Source: F23-B02 sp963650165
GTDB taxonomy: Bacteria > Bacillota > Clostridia > Oscillospirales > Oscillospiraceae
Reading direction: 5' to 3'
Assembly: GCA_963650165.1 (NCBI GenBank)
Contig: CAVJKX010000001.1
Span: 157,078 to 221,077 of the forward strand
DNA length: 64,000 bases
Both the position numbers and the translations under genes were made by a program. The notes below the pieces were generated by a model. The model had not been told where the DNA came from. It did no database searches and saw only the letters and a list, made by a program, of their open reading frames with translations. The first letter of the stretch is position 1. Each line of letters starts with the position of its first letter. This document shows positions 16,433 through 24,333 of the stretch, piece after piece.

Positions 16433-17827
16433 TTAAAACCTGAAATACAGGAAGGGATTGTACGAGCCGCTTATGAGAAAGGCCATCGAGAGCGCCGACA
16501 CGGCCGCGATGCCGCCAAGATCGGCCGCCGTCATAAGGCCGGAGCCGCCTTTTTCATTGAGCCGGTGATAGAGCCTGCTGCCGAGCGGCGTTGCCGCTAT
16601 GGTGCACAGGATAAGCAGCGGCAGGTATGACAGAAGCTGATATACGGCATCCCCGCTGCAGAATGCAGCACCGCCGAACATGACCTTGAAAAATGCCCAG
16701 CCCCTGCCGATATCCTCGAAGGAAAACAGCACCCAGCTCACCGCGACGCACAGGAGCGTGTACGCATGCCCCAGCACTGCGGGAGCTTTATTGAGCTTAT
16801 CGAGTAGGAAAAACTTCTCCGCGATCAGGATAATGCCGAAGTATACGCCCCAGAGCACATAGTTCCAGCTTGCCCCGTGCCAGAAGCCGGTGAGCAGCCA
16901 CACGATCGCAATATTCCGTAGCTGCACCGCAAGGCCCTTTTTATTGCCGCCCAGAGGGATATAAACATAATCTCTGAACCATGTTCCCATGGAGATATGC
17001 CAGCGCCGCCAGAACTCGGTGACGCTTTTTGAGATATACGGGTAGTTGAAGTTCTCCAAAAAGTCAAAGCCGAGCATCTTACCGAGGCCAATGGCCATAT
17101 CCGAGTAGCCGGAGAAGTCAAAGTATATCTGGAAGGCAAAGGCGATTATCCCGAGCCATGCGGACACGACGGTAAGCTCCGCCGATGCCGATACCGTGCT
17201 CCACAAAAGGCCTATGTTGTTTGCAAGCAGCACCTTTTTGCCGAGTCCGCAGACAAAGCGCTTTACGCCCTCGCCGAATTTATCGAAGGAATGCGTGCGC
17301 TCGTCGATCTGATCGGCTATGGTCTGGTAGCGGACGATGGGGCCGGCTATAAGCTGCGGGAACAGTGCAACATATGCTCCGAAGGATATGATGTTGTTCT
17401 GCACCTTCGCGTCGCCCCTGTACACGTCGATGGTGTAGCTCATGGTCTGGAAGGTGTAAAACGATATGCCGATCGGCAGCGGCAGCTCAAGAAGAGGTAT
17501 GGCGATTCCGAAAATGCCGTTTACCGTGCCGATGAGAAAATCGGCGTACTTAAACAGGCCCAGGACGCTGAGGTTCACGATGACGCTCACCATAAGTCCG
17601 AGCTTCGCCCTCGGCGTGCCGCGGTGCCTGTCCACCGCCCTGCCGCAGCAATAGTCCAGAACGGTGGACAGGATCATCAGTCCGACATATACCGGCTCGC
17701 CCCATGCGTAAAACAGCAGGCTGAACGCAAAGAGTACGGCATTTTTTGCTTTTTTCGGAGCGATGAAGTATACCGTCAGAACGCAGGGCAGAAACCAGAC
17801 AAGAAATGTCAGACTTGAAAATACCAT
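16433..17827 (-). CDS. MBOAT-family membrane O-acyltransferase (AlgI/DltB-like)
   Basis: Polytopic acyltransferase of 464 residues with about 11 helices. It begins MVFSSLTFLVWFLPCVLTVY, typical of AlgI-type proteins. Conserved segments include PIGISFYTFQTMSYTIDVYRG, FPQLIAGPIVRY, YFDFSGYSDMAIGLGKMLGF and the active-site His in LLTGFWHGASWNYVLWG. It would move an acyl (probably acetyl) group across the membrane for transfer by the DHHW protein. No acetyl-CoA synthesis or glycan polymerisation genes lie beside it, so it probably modifies a polymer made elsewhere. Confidence 0.93.
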   Translation of the reverse strand: MVFSSLTFLVWFLPCVLTVYFIAPKKAKNAVLFAFSLLFYAWGEPVYVGLMILSTVLDYCCGRAVDRHRGTPRAKLGLMVSVIVNLSVLGLFKYADFLIGTVNGIFGIAIPLLELPLPIGISFYTFQTMSYTIDVYRGDAKVQNNIISFGAYVALFPQLIAGPIVRYQTIADQIDERTHSFDKFGEGVKRFVCGLGKKVLLANNIGLLWSTVSASAELTVVSAWLGIIAFAFQIYFDFSGYSDMAIGLGKMLGFDFLENFNYPYISKSVTEFWRRWHISMGTWFRDYVYIPLGGNKKGLAVQLRNIAIVWLLTGFWHGASWNYVLWGVYFGIILIAEKFFLLDKLNKAPAVLGHAYTLLCVAVSWVLFSFEDIGRGWAFFKVMFGGAAFCSGDAVYQLLSYLPLLILCTIAATPLGSRLYHRLNEKGGSGLMTAADLGGIAAVSALSMAFLISGSYNPFLYFRF

Positions 17828-17830
17828 GGC

Positions 17831-18445
17831 TTAATCGGCGATAAATCCGGTTGCCTTGCCGTCATCCTCGGGAACTACGGCGGAGTTTGAAGGCAGAGTG
17901 CCGAAAATGTCCTTTACGGCGGCGTCGATCTTCTCGTACTCGGAAACGGCAAGCTTTGCCTCGCCCTCGCTGTCGTCGCCGTCGTAGCTTGCACCGGCAA
18001 TAATGTAAAGAACATAGTCGCCGACCTGATAAATGCGGGCGTTCATGACCTTGGCCGTACCGAAGGGATACTGGCGGATGTAATCAACGACCTGTGCGTA
18101 ATAGGTGTTGAGCGCTTTGACCGCATCGTCGGCATAGCCGTCCTTGACCTTGAGAACGATCACTGTATCGGGGTTTACGCTCGATACGGAATTTTGCTTT
18201 GCGACATAGCTCTCGACCTTGCTCATATCAAGCTGCCAGCTGTTTTCCAGCCAGTCCTTGTCGATCTCTGTATCGCAGAGGTAGTTATCCTTGCCGAGGG
18301 CGTCGGCTATCTTCTGCTCGATCTCGGCGGGTGTGGCCGTTGTGTCGGTCTTCTTGCCGTCGTCGGAATTTTTCCCGTTCGTGCCGCAGGCGGCGACGGA
18401 GAGAAGCATTGCGAATGTCATGAGAAACAAAACGATCTTTTTCAT
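17831..18445 (-). CDS. DUF4358-family lipoprotein
   Basis: Secreted lipoprotein of 204 residues. The signal MKKIVLFLMTFAMLLSVAACG contains a lipobox (SVAAC), and a Lys/Asp/Thr-rich linker follows. The mature domain (about residues 38-190) shows the DUF4358 pattern of an N-terminal helical part and a strand-rich VIVLKVKDGYADDAVKALN core. Its stop is 3 bases before the MBOAT start, so the three genes form one unit. DUF4358 proteins commonly accompany MBOAT/DHHW genes in Firmicutes; their biochemical role is not known to me. The promoter of this unit carries the same motif as that of the ECF sigma operon. Confidence 0.85.
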   Translation of the reverse strand: MKKIVLFLMTFAMLLSVAACGTNGKNSDDGKKTDTTATPAEIEQKIADALGKDNYLCDTEIDKDWLENSWQLDMSKVESYVAKQNSVSSVNPDTVIVLKVKDGYADDAVKALNTYYAQVVDYIRQYPFGTAKVMNARIYQVGDYVLYIIAGASYDGDDSEGEAKLAVSEYEKIDAAVKDIFGTLPSNSAVVPEDDGKATGFIAD

Positions 18446-18498
18446 TTTCTGAAAACTCCTTATTTTCGTTTTTGGCGCATCGTTTCTGCGCTTTCATA

Positions 18499-18531
18499 TA
18501 TATAACGTGCGAAAGCGAAAAAATGTCGGAA
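18499..18531 (-). promoter_or_regulatory. ECF-type promoter of the DUF4358-MBOAT-DHHW operon
   Basis: On the minus strand: TTCCGACA (18531-18524), exactly 16 bases, then CGTTATATA (18507-18499). The identical two blocks with identical spacing occur upstream of the ECF sigma gene at 19731-19699. This is strong evidence that the sigma factor drives both operons. Confidence 0.75.
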
Positions 18532-18555
18532 GAATTTTAAAAAAATTCTTCCGAC
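18525..18555 (-). terminator. Terminator of the ECF sigma/anti-sigma operon
   Basis: GTCGGAAGAATTT pairs with its complement (13-base arms, short A/T loop) and is followed on the minus strand by ATTTTTTCG. Its distal arm contains the TTCCGAC block of the next operon's promoter, so terminator and promoter share bases. Confidence 0.75.
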
Positions 18556-18574
18556 TCGGATCATTATTTATATT

Positions 18575-19201
18575 TTATTTCTTCATTGCCTCGTAAACGG
18601 ACAGGAGCTCCGTGCGCCCGGCTCCGTCGGTACCATACAGGCAGCAGTTTATCTTCCCGTTTGTCCATGTAAGCTTATACACGGCAGCGCCGTCCGATTG
18701 CAGGCTTATAAGCACGGCGTTATTTTCGGCATCAACGGTCTCCGAGGAAAGCTCAGCGCCGTTGAGTCCGGAAAAATCGCCCTCCTGAGCCGAGGCTCTG
18801 GAAAGATAGCTTTTTCCCTCAAAGCTGAATGTGACCTGCGCTATCTTCCCGTCTATGACGGCGTATGAGACATTGTCTGCACCGTCGGGCGCGTCGAGCG
18901 TAATTGAAAGCTCCCTGAATGCGTCCGCACTGTCGACCTCGACGAAGGGATTGCCGCCCATGACGCTGCCCTCGTTTCCGCCGATATCCGTATCGGGTGA
19001 GAGGAAATGCACAAGTCCGACTATCACGACGCAGAGGCAGGCCGCTATCGGCAGCGCATAGCGCGTAAGGCGGACGGGCGGCTTTGCGCTCTTTTGCGTC
19101 TGCTCTGCCGCTTTGTCCATTATATTGCGGTACATTCGCTCCTTTGCGCCGGACGGCGGCTCGACGGAGCTTATCGCTTCTTTGATTTTATTCTCGTTCA
19201 C
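18575..19201 (-). CDS. Probable anti-sigma factor (single-span membrane protein)
   Basis: Protein of 208 residues with a cytosolic N-terminus (about 45 residues), one membrane helix (YALPIAACLCVVIVGLVHFL) and an extracytoplasmic C-terminal domain of about 140 residues rich in beta-type sequence. This is the topology of ECF anti-sigma factors. It overlaps the ECF sigma gene by four bases (ATGA), and the short segment PPSGAKERMYRNIMDKA may be the sigma-binding part. I recognise no named family for the outer domain, which may be a DUF4367- or DUF4179-like sensor. The role is inferred from topology and gene order. Confidence 0.7.
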   Translation of the reverse strand: MNENKIKEAISSVEPPSGAKERMYRNIMDKAAEQTQKSAKPPVRLTRYALPIAACLCVVIVGLVHFLSPDTDIGGNEGSVMGGNPFVEVDSADAFRELSITLDAPDGADNVSYAVIDGKIAQVTFSFEGKSYLSRASAQEGDFSGLNGAELSSETVDAENNAVLISLQSDGAAVYKLTWTNGKINCCLYGTDGAGRTELLSVYEAMKK

Positions 19202-19677
19202 TGCTCAAAACCTCCTATCTGCCGCCGCAGCAGCTCCCGCGCCTCTTTCAGATGATTGCGCACGGTTGACGGCGGCTTTTTCAGCATCTGCGCTATCTCG
19301 TCCGTTTTGCAGTCCATATAATAATGCAGATATACAACGTCCTTGTATTTTTCCGGCAGCTTCATGACAATATCAAGCGTCTCGTCAAACAGCCCGGCGT
19401 TTTCGTCGGCTATCTCCGGCGCGTCGTCTATCGGCGTGACCTTCCTGCGCCACCAGTGCCTGAGCCGGTCCTTGCATAAATTCATGGCCGTAACGGTAAG
19501 CCATTTTTTCTCGTGCGTCTCATCGCTGAAGGTATAGCCGCCGCTGAGCACCTTAACGAACACATCCTCGGTGCAGTCCTCGGCCTCGGCAGCGTTTTTC
19601 ATATATGTAAAGCACAGGCGGTACACAAGCTTGTAGTTGCGCTCGTAAAACGCCTCGAACCACTGGTTTTCCGGCAT
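19198..19677 (-). CDS. ECF-type RNA polymerase sigma factor
   Basis: Alternative sigma factor of 159 residues. Region 2 spans about residues 8-75 (FYERNYKLVYRLCFTYMKNAAEAEDCTEDVFVKV). Region 4 spans about 105-150 (LPEKYKDVVYLHYYMDCKTDEIAQMLKKPPSTVRNHLKEARELL). There is no region 3, as expected for ECF factors. AGGAG is seven bases before ATG 19677. The operon carries a promoter motif repeated in front of the neighbouring surface-acylation operon, suggesting autoregulation plus control of that operon in response to an envelope signal sensed by the anti-sigma factor. Confidence 0.92.
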   Translation of the reverse strand: MPENQWFEAFYERNYKLVYRLCFTYMKNAAEAEDCTEDVFVKVLSGGYTFSDETHEKKWLTVTAMNLCKDRLRHWWRRKVTPIDDAPEIADENAGLFDETLDIVMKLPEKYKDVVYLHYYMDCKTDEIAQMLKKPPSTVRNHLKEARELLRRQIGGFEQ

Positions 19678-19698
19678 ATAGCTTCTCCTCTCTCCGTT

Positions 19699-19731
19699 TA
19701 TATAACGATCTGGCGGGCGGTTTTGTCGGAA
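19699..19731 (-). promoter_or_regulatory. Autoregulated ECF promoter of the sigma/anti-sigma operon
   Basis: TTCCGACA (19731-19724), 16 bases, CGTTATATA (19707-19699) on the minus strand, followed by a leader of about 20 bases. It matches the upstream element of the DUF4358 operon in both blocks and in spacing; the 16-base spacers differ between the two. Confidence 0.75.
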
Positions 19732-19734
19732 ATG

Positions 19735-20508
19735 TCAGCGATTTTTTATATCGGATAAAAATCTGCGCTTATATTTCATGCTCGCGTAGCGCGTTATGCG
19801 CTCTATGTATATCGGGTCATACGCACCGCCGACCGCGCCGACTATGGGTATGCCCTGCAGAAACTTCATGTAAAGAAGCTCACCGGACAGCCCCTCTGCG
19901 GCTATCCTGACCTCGGTTTCCATTGTCTCAGCATCGGGCTGCGCACCGTGCTCGATGAAATAGTTCACCCTCTCGTCGGCGGCTTTGAGCTCGTCGCCGT
20001 AGCGGAGCGCGGCACCTATGATAAGCAGGATAAAATACTTCTCCGCCATGTCGTCGTAATCATAGCCGTATCCGAGCGATATCTCGTACAGGCTTTTAAG
20101 GAGCATGGCCGTAAACACCGGAATATCGGGTATGCCGACGCCTATAAGCCCCATACCTATGCCCGAAACGCCGGAGAGCACGGTGTTTTTAGCCTTCTGT
20201 GCGCCCGATGCATGCGCGGCATCCGCCAGATTGCGCTTTGTCGGGTTGTTTTTCGCTATTATGCGCCGCACGCGGCTGCTGCGTTCGATATTGCGGCGGT
20301 TATAGGTTTTTTCGATAACACCGGTGCCCTTTGCGAAAATGAGCTCAAAGGCCTTGGCAAAGCCCGTATCGAGGGTGTACCTGAGCTTTTCGGGCACCTT
20401 GGTCTGCAAAAAGGCGTTCAGGCGGCTGTCGCCGCGCTCGGCGCGTTCATCGATATATTTTTTCTCTGCGGCAAGCTGCCTGCTCCATTCGAGGTCAAAA
20501 TCCTTCAT
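19735..20508 (-). CDS. EcsC-family protein
   Basis: Protein of 257 residues matching the EcsC family (named from the Bacillus ecsABC locus; function unclear). It has an amphipathic N-terminus, a Gly-rich hydrophobic stretch KNTVLSGVSGIGMGLIGVGIPDIPVFTAMLLKS near the middle, and a second hydrophobic segment FLQGIPIVGAVGGAYDPIYIERI near the end. The start at 20508 (MKDFDLEWS) is preceded by GGAG with eight bases spacing; the longer frame lacks one. Its stop lies just upstream of the ECF promoter, so it is not part of that operon. Confidence 0.85.
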   Translation of the reverse strand: MKDFDLEWSRQLAAEKKYIDERAERGDSRLNAFLQTKVPEKLRYTLDTGFAKAFELIFAKGTGVIEKTYNRRNIERSSRVRRIIAKNNPTKRNLADAAHASGAQKAKNTVLSGVSGIGMGLIGVGIPDIPVFTAMLLKSLYEISLGYGYDYDDMAEKYFILLIIGAALRYGDELKAADERVNYFIEHGAQPDAETMETEVRIAAEGLSGELLYMKFLQGIPIVGAVGGAYDPIYIERITRYASMKYKRRFLSDIKNR

Positions 20509-20554
20509 TATCTCAGCTCCTTTTTTACGATTATACCCTATGACAGGCAAAAAG

Positions 20555-20577
20555 AAAAGGCCGGAACCCGGCCTTTT
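20555..20577. terminator. Terminator between the AGCS symporter and EcsC genes
   Basis: AAAAGGCCGG-AAC-CCGGCCTTTT stem. On the minus strand it follows the AGCS symporter stop by 15 bases and is U-rich on both sides. Confidence 0.85.
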
Positions 20578-20591
20578 CGATTATTAAATTA

Positions 20592-22013
20592 TCAGTCCTT
20601 CCAGCACTCGGTCCTGCCCTCAAGGCCGATATCGGAGGCTTTGAACACGGGATCCTTACCTGCTCTGCGCTGCGCGGTATAGTCCTTGAGCGCATCGAGC
20701 GCCGGCTTTGCAAGGATAATTATGACCGGCACGTTTATTATGACCATGCAGCCCTGGAGCATATCTGCGGTATCCCAGACTATGCCGGCCGACAGCAGCG
20801 CTCCGGCAAACACAAGCGCGGTCGCAATAAGGCGGAAAACGAGCATAAAGGTCTTCGACGGGGTGCGCCTGAGGATAAACCGCAGGCAGCCCTCAGTGTA
20901 ATAGTAGTTGCCGATAAGCGTCGTGAAGGCAAACAGGCTCATTGCGACGGCAATAAACACAGGACCGAAGCTGCCCAGCGCAAGCTGCATGGACTGCTGG
21001 ACATACACTGCGCCCGCAGCGTCCGCCGTCAGGCCGTCGGGGTTTGCGCACATGCACATCATTGCGGTCGCGGTGCAGATAAGCAGAGTGTCGATAAAAA
21101 CGGACAGCATCTGGACAAGTCCCTGCTTCACGGGGTGGGACACGTCGGCCGACGCGGCGGCGTTTGGAGCCGAGCCCATACCGGCCTCGTTCGAGTAAAG
21201 GCCGCGCTTTATGCCCCACATCATGCAGGAGCCCGCAAAGCCGCCGAAAATGGCCTTGAAGTCAAATGCCGAGGCAAAAATATTTTTGAAAACGAGGGGC
21301 AGATTGCTTATGTTCATGATAACGACGATAAGCGATACGATGATATACAGCAGTCCCATGACCGGAACGAGCACGCCCGTTATGTTCGTAAGGCGCTTGC
21401 CGCCGCCGAGGACGCAGGCGGCAAACAGCACGGCGAGGATCGCACCGATGACGACAGGAGTCGTCGAAGCGTCATAGAAGCCGAATGCCTTGAAGGTGTC
21501 CTGCGTATTGAACGATGCGAGCATATTGTAGCCAACGGCATAGGTCAGGATGAGGATAACGGAAAAGATAACGCCGAGCCGGCGCTGCCGGAGTGCATCC
21601 TGCATGTAGTAGGACGGGCCGCCGTAGCAGCCGCCGTCAGGGTCGCGGTGCTTGTATATCTGCGCAAGCGTGGACTCGATAAAGGCGGAAGCACCGCCGA
21701 GGATTGCGGTTATCCACATCCAGAAGATGGCTCCGAAGCCGCCTGTGCATATGGCCGTTGACACGCCGATGATATTGCCCGTGCCGACGCGGGACGCCGT
21801 GGACACCATCAGTGCGCCGAAGGATGATACGGCATTTTTGTCCTTGGGCTTTTCGCTGACTACCTTTATCGACTCGCCGAACAGGCGGATCTGCAGGAAT
21901 CCCGTGCGGATGGTGAAATAAAGTCCCGCCGCAACGAGGAAAAGCGGGACTATGTACGGCTGGTACAGAAAGCCGCTTATGGCGTTTATAACGCCGTGGA
22001 TCGCTTCGATCAT
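20592..22013 (-). CDS. Sodium:alanine/glycine symporter (AGCS family)
   Basis: Cation-coupled amino acid transporter in the membrane, 473 residues and about 11 helices. Family motifs are GGFGAIFWMWITAILGGASAFIESTLAQIYK, GGPSYYMQDAL and IKRGLYSNEAGMGSAPNAAA. The likely substrate is alanine or glycine, by family. It has its own promoter and a terminator on each side, so it is a single-gene unit. GGAGAG precedes the ATG at 22013. Confidence 0.92.
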   Translation of the reverse strand: MIEAIHGVINAISGFLYQPYIVPLFLVAAGLYFTIRTGFLQIRLFGESIKVVSEKPKDKNAVSSFGALMVSTASRVGTGNIIGVSTAICTGGFGAIFWMWITAILGGASAFIESTLAQIYKHRDPDGGCYGGPSYYMQDALRQRRLGVIFSVILILTYAVGYNMLASFNTQDTFKAFGFYDASTTPVVIGAILAVLFAACVLGGGKRLTNITGVLVPVMGLLYIIVSLIVVIMNISNLPLVFKNIFASAFDFKAIFGGFAGSCMMWGIKRGLYSNEAGMGSAPNAAASADVSHPVKQGLVQMLSVFIDTLLICTATAMMCMCANPDGLTADAAGAVYVQQSMQLALGSFGPVFIAVAMSLFAFTTLIGNYYYTEGCLRFILRRTPSKTFMLVFRLIATALVFAGALLSAGIVWDTADMLQGCMVIINVPVIIILAKPALDALKDYTAQRRAGKDPVFKASDIGLEGRTECWKD

Positions 22014-22063
22014 TTTAAATGTCTCTCCAATCTGTGCTTTGTCTAAAAATTTGCGATGTTTAC

Positions 22064-22092
22064 ATTATAGACACATTGATGTGCAATTGCAA
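22064..22092 (-). promoter_or_regulatory. Sigma-A promoter of the AGCS symporter gene
   Basis: On the minus strand: TTGCAA (22092-22087), 17 bases, TATAAT (22069-22064); the leader is about 45 bases. Confidence 0.75.
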
Positions 22093-22152
22093 GCATTTTA
22101 AGCCGTGTTTCGGCCTTTTCCGCGCAAATACAGGTGCATTTCAGATGATATC

Positions 22153-22181
22153 TTGTTATTTTCCGGCCTTGATGATATAAT
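22153..22181 (+). promoter_or_regulatory. Sigma-A promoter of the MFS transporter gene
   Basis: TTGTTA (22153-22158), 17 bases, TATAAT (22176-22181), followed by a short leader to ATG 22213. Confidence 0.7.
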
Positions 22182-22212
22182 TTAAAGACAAAAGATTTGT
22201 AAAAAGGGCGTT

Positions 22213-23415
22213 ATGAATATGCATTTATCCGAAAAGAAGCTTAATATAGATTATGCGCTCCTGCAGGCGGTCTACTGGATAACAAGCGCCGTTGTGTTTT
22301 GCTTTACGACCGTGTATCTTCAGACGCGCGGCTATTCAAATTACGAGATAGGCATTGTCTTTGCCGCCGGCAATATATGCGGCTTTGCGGCGCAGGCACT
22401 CGTTTCAGGATACGTTGACAGGCACAGGCGGCGCAATCTTCTGACATGCATACGCATAACGGTCCTGCTGTCGCTGCTGCTGATGATCCTTATATGCCTG
22501 CTGCCCTCCGGCAGCGTTCCCCTCATGGGTCTGTATGCGCTCATCATCGCGGGAAACACGCTTTTGAATCCTCTGTGCATCTCGCTCAGCTTTTACATCG
22601 AAAGCTGGGGCTGCGGCATCAGCTTCAGCCGCGCGAGGGCCGTCGGCTCACTGTCGTTTGCGGTGTGCAGCGTCGTGCTCGGCATACTCGTGCAGCGCGT
22701 AAGCGAAAATGCGGTACCGGCGGCGTTTATACTCTTCTCGGCACTGACGGGGCTTGTAACTCTTGCGTTTATCCCCGGTGACAGGGCGCAGCGTGCCGCG
22801 CTGCCGGCAGAAGATGCGCCGCACAAAGCGGCAGCTTCGGGCAGCTTTATCGAATTTGCACGCGAAAACAAACGCTTTCTTCTGTTTCTTCTGGGCACGG
22901 CGGTGCTGTATTTCACGCACGGACTGATTAACAACTTCATGATAGAGTTTATCCGCAATATCGGCGGCGGCAGCGAGGACATGGGCAATGTGCTTGCCTT
23001 CATGACGGTCATGGAGTTTCCCGTGATGCTGCTGTTTCCGAGGCTTACGCGGCGCTTTAAGTGCTCCTCACTGCTGCGCTTTGCGGTCGTCATGTTTACG
23101 GTCAAGGAGCTGATGATATACCTTGCGCCGAGCATACCCGCGCTGTACGCCGCCGAGGTTTTGCAGGCGTTTTCCTTTGCGCTGTTCGTTCCCGCGTCGG
23201 TCAGGTACGTTGACGAGGTCGTCGCAAAGCACAATGCCGTCAAGGGTCAGGCCTTCGTCACCTCGATGATAACCCTCGGCAGCATATTCGCAAGCTACAT
23301 CGGCGGGCTGCTGCTCGACAGCTCCACGCCGCACTTCACGCTTCTGGTCGGTGCGATCGTCTCCGCCGTCGGAACGCTCATCATGCTCTGCGCAATACAA
23401 ACGACGAATAATTAA
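22213..23415 (+). CDS. Major facilitator superfamily transporter
   Basis: Membrane permease of 400 residues with 12 predicted helices. The first helices QAVYWITSAVVFCFTTVYLQTRGYSNYEIGIVFAAG, then the loop VSGYVDRHRRRNLLTCIR, fit the MFS_1-like / nucleoside:H+ symporter-type branch. A central charged loop near residues 195-215 separates the two six-helix halves. The substrate is not deducible. It is transcribed alone, between its promoter and the terminator at 23428. Confidence 0.85.
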   Translation: MNMHLSEKKLNIDYALLQAVYWITSAVVFCFTTVYLQTRGYSNYEIGIVFAAGNICGFAAQALVSGYVDRHRRRNLLTCIRITVLLSLLLMILICLLPSGSVPLMGLYALIIAGNTLLNPLCISLSFYIESWGCGISFSRARAVGSLSFAVCSVVLGILVQRVSENAVPAAFILFSALTGLVTLAFIPGDRAQRAALPAEDAPHKAAASGSFIEFARENKRFLLFLLGTAVLYFTHGLINNFMIEFIRNIGGGSEDMGNVLAFMTVMEFPVMLLFPRLTRRFKCSSLLRFAVVMFTVKELMIYLAPSIPALYAAEVLQAFSFALFVPASVRYVDEVVAKHNAVKGQAFVTSMITLGSIFASYIGGLLLDSSTPHFTLLVGAIVSAVGTLIMLCAIQTTNN

Positions 23416-23427
23416 AGAAACAGCAGC

Positions 23428-23475
23428 AAAAAATCCCGGCGCGCATCACAAAAGCGATGACATGCCGGGATTTTC
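23428..23475. terminator. Bidirectional terminator
   Basis: AAAATCCCGGC and GCCGGGATTTT stem with a structured loop, between the convergent MFS gene and uppP. Confidence 0.8.
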
Positions 23476-23499
23476 GTGTTATTTATTGCTGCAAATCAA

Positions 23500-24312
23500 T
23501 TATTTAAGCACGAAATATGCAATTACGACGATGCCGAGGATGATACGGTACCAGCCGAAGATCTTGAAGTCCTTCTTCTTTATATAGCTCATGAGGAACT
23601 TTATGACCGCGACCGACACGAGAAATGCGACAAGGGAGCCGACGATGAGCGTTATGAGCTCCGCAGAAGTGAACGAAAAGCCGAAGGCCAGGAGCTTCAG
23701 CAGCGACACGCCGACCATGACCGGCACGGCGAGGAAAAAGGTAAACTCCGCCGCCGCGACGCGGGACACGCCGATGATAAGGCCGCCGATGATGGTTGAA
23801 CCGCTGCGCGAGGTGCCCGGAATGATAGACAGCGCCTGGAACAGGCCGATTATAAGCGCATCCTTATAGGATATCTCCTCAAGGGTCCTGACCCTCGGCT
23901 CACGGCCGCATGTCCGGTTTTCGATGATTATGAACGCGATGCCGTAGACAATGAGCGCCGCCGCGACAACATAGCAGTTGTCGACAAAGTCGAGGATGAG
24001 GTACGCTATAAAGCCGGGAATGCAGGCAATGACTACCTTGAACCAGAGCACGAAGGTGTCCTTTTTTATAACGCTGCCGTTTTTCTTTCTGCTCTGAAAC
24101 GGCCACATCTTCCCCCAATAGAGGATTATGACGGCAAGTATCGCGCCGAGCTGGATGACGTAAAGGAACATCTCGCGGAACTCGGGCGTGACGTTCATGT
24201 GAATAAACTCGTCTACCAGCAGCATGTGTCCTGTGCTCGAAATGGGCAGCCACTCGGTTATGCCCTCGACTATGCCGATGATTATTACTTTTATAAGTTC
24301 GATAAGATCCAT
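23500..24312 (-). CDS. uppP: Undecaprenyl-diphosphatase UppP/BacA
   Basis: Integral membrane phosphatase that recycles undecaprenyl pyrophosphate to the phosphate carrier for cell-wall synthesis. Its overproduction classically gives bacitracin tolerance. Both active-site segments are present: GIVEGITEWLPISSTGHMLL near residues 13-32 and IPGTSRSGSTIIGGLIIG near residues 163-180. At 270 residues and eight helices, length is normal. It starts 21 bases after the asnA stop and is probably cotranscribed with it. Confidence 0.96.
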   Translation of the reverse strand: MDLIELIKVIIIGIVEGITEWLPISSTGHMLLVDEFIHMNVTPEFREMFLYVIQLGAILAVIILYWGKMWPFQSRKKNGSVIKKDTFVLWFKVVIACIPGFIAYLILDFVDNCYVVAAALIVYGIAFIIIENRTCGREPRVRTLEEISYKDALIIGLFQALSIIPGTSRSGSTIIGGLIIGVSRVAAAEFTFFLAVPVMVGVSLLKLLAFGFSFTSAELITLIVGSLVAFLVSVAVIKFLMSYIKKKDFKIFGWYRIILGIVVIAYFVLK

Positions 24313-24333
24313 GTAACCACCATATGCGTCCGC

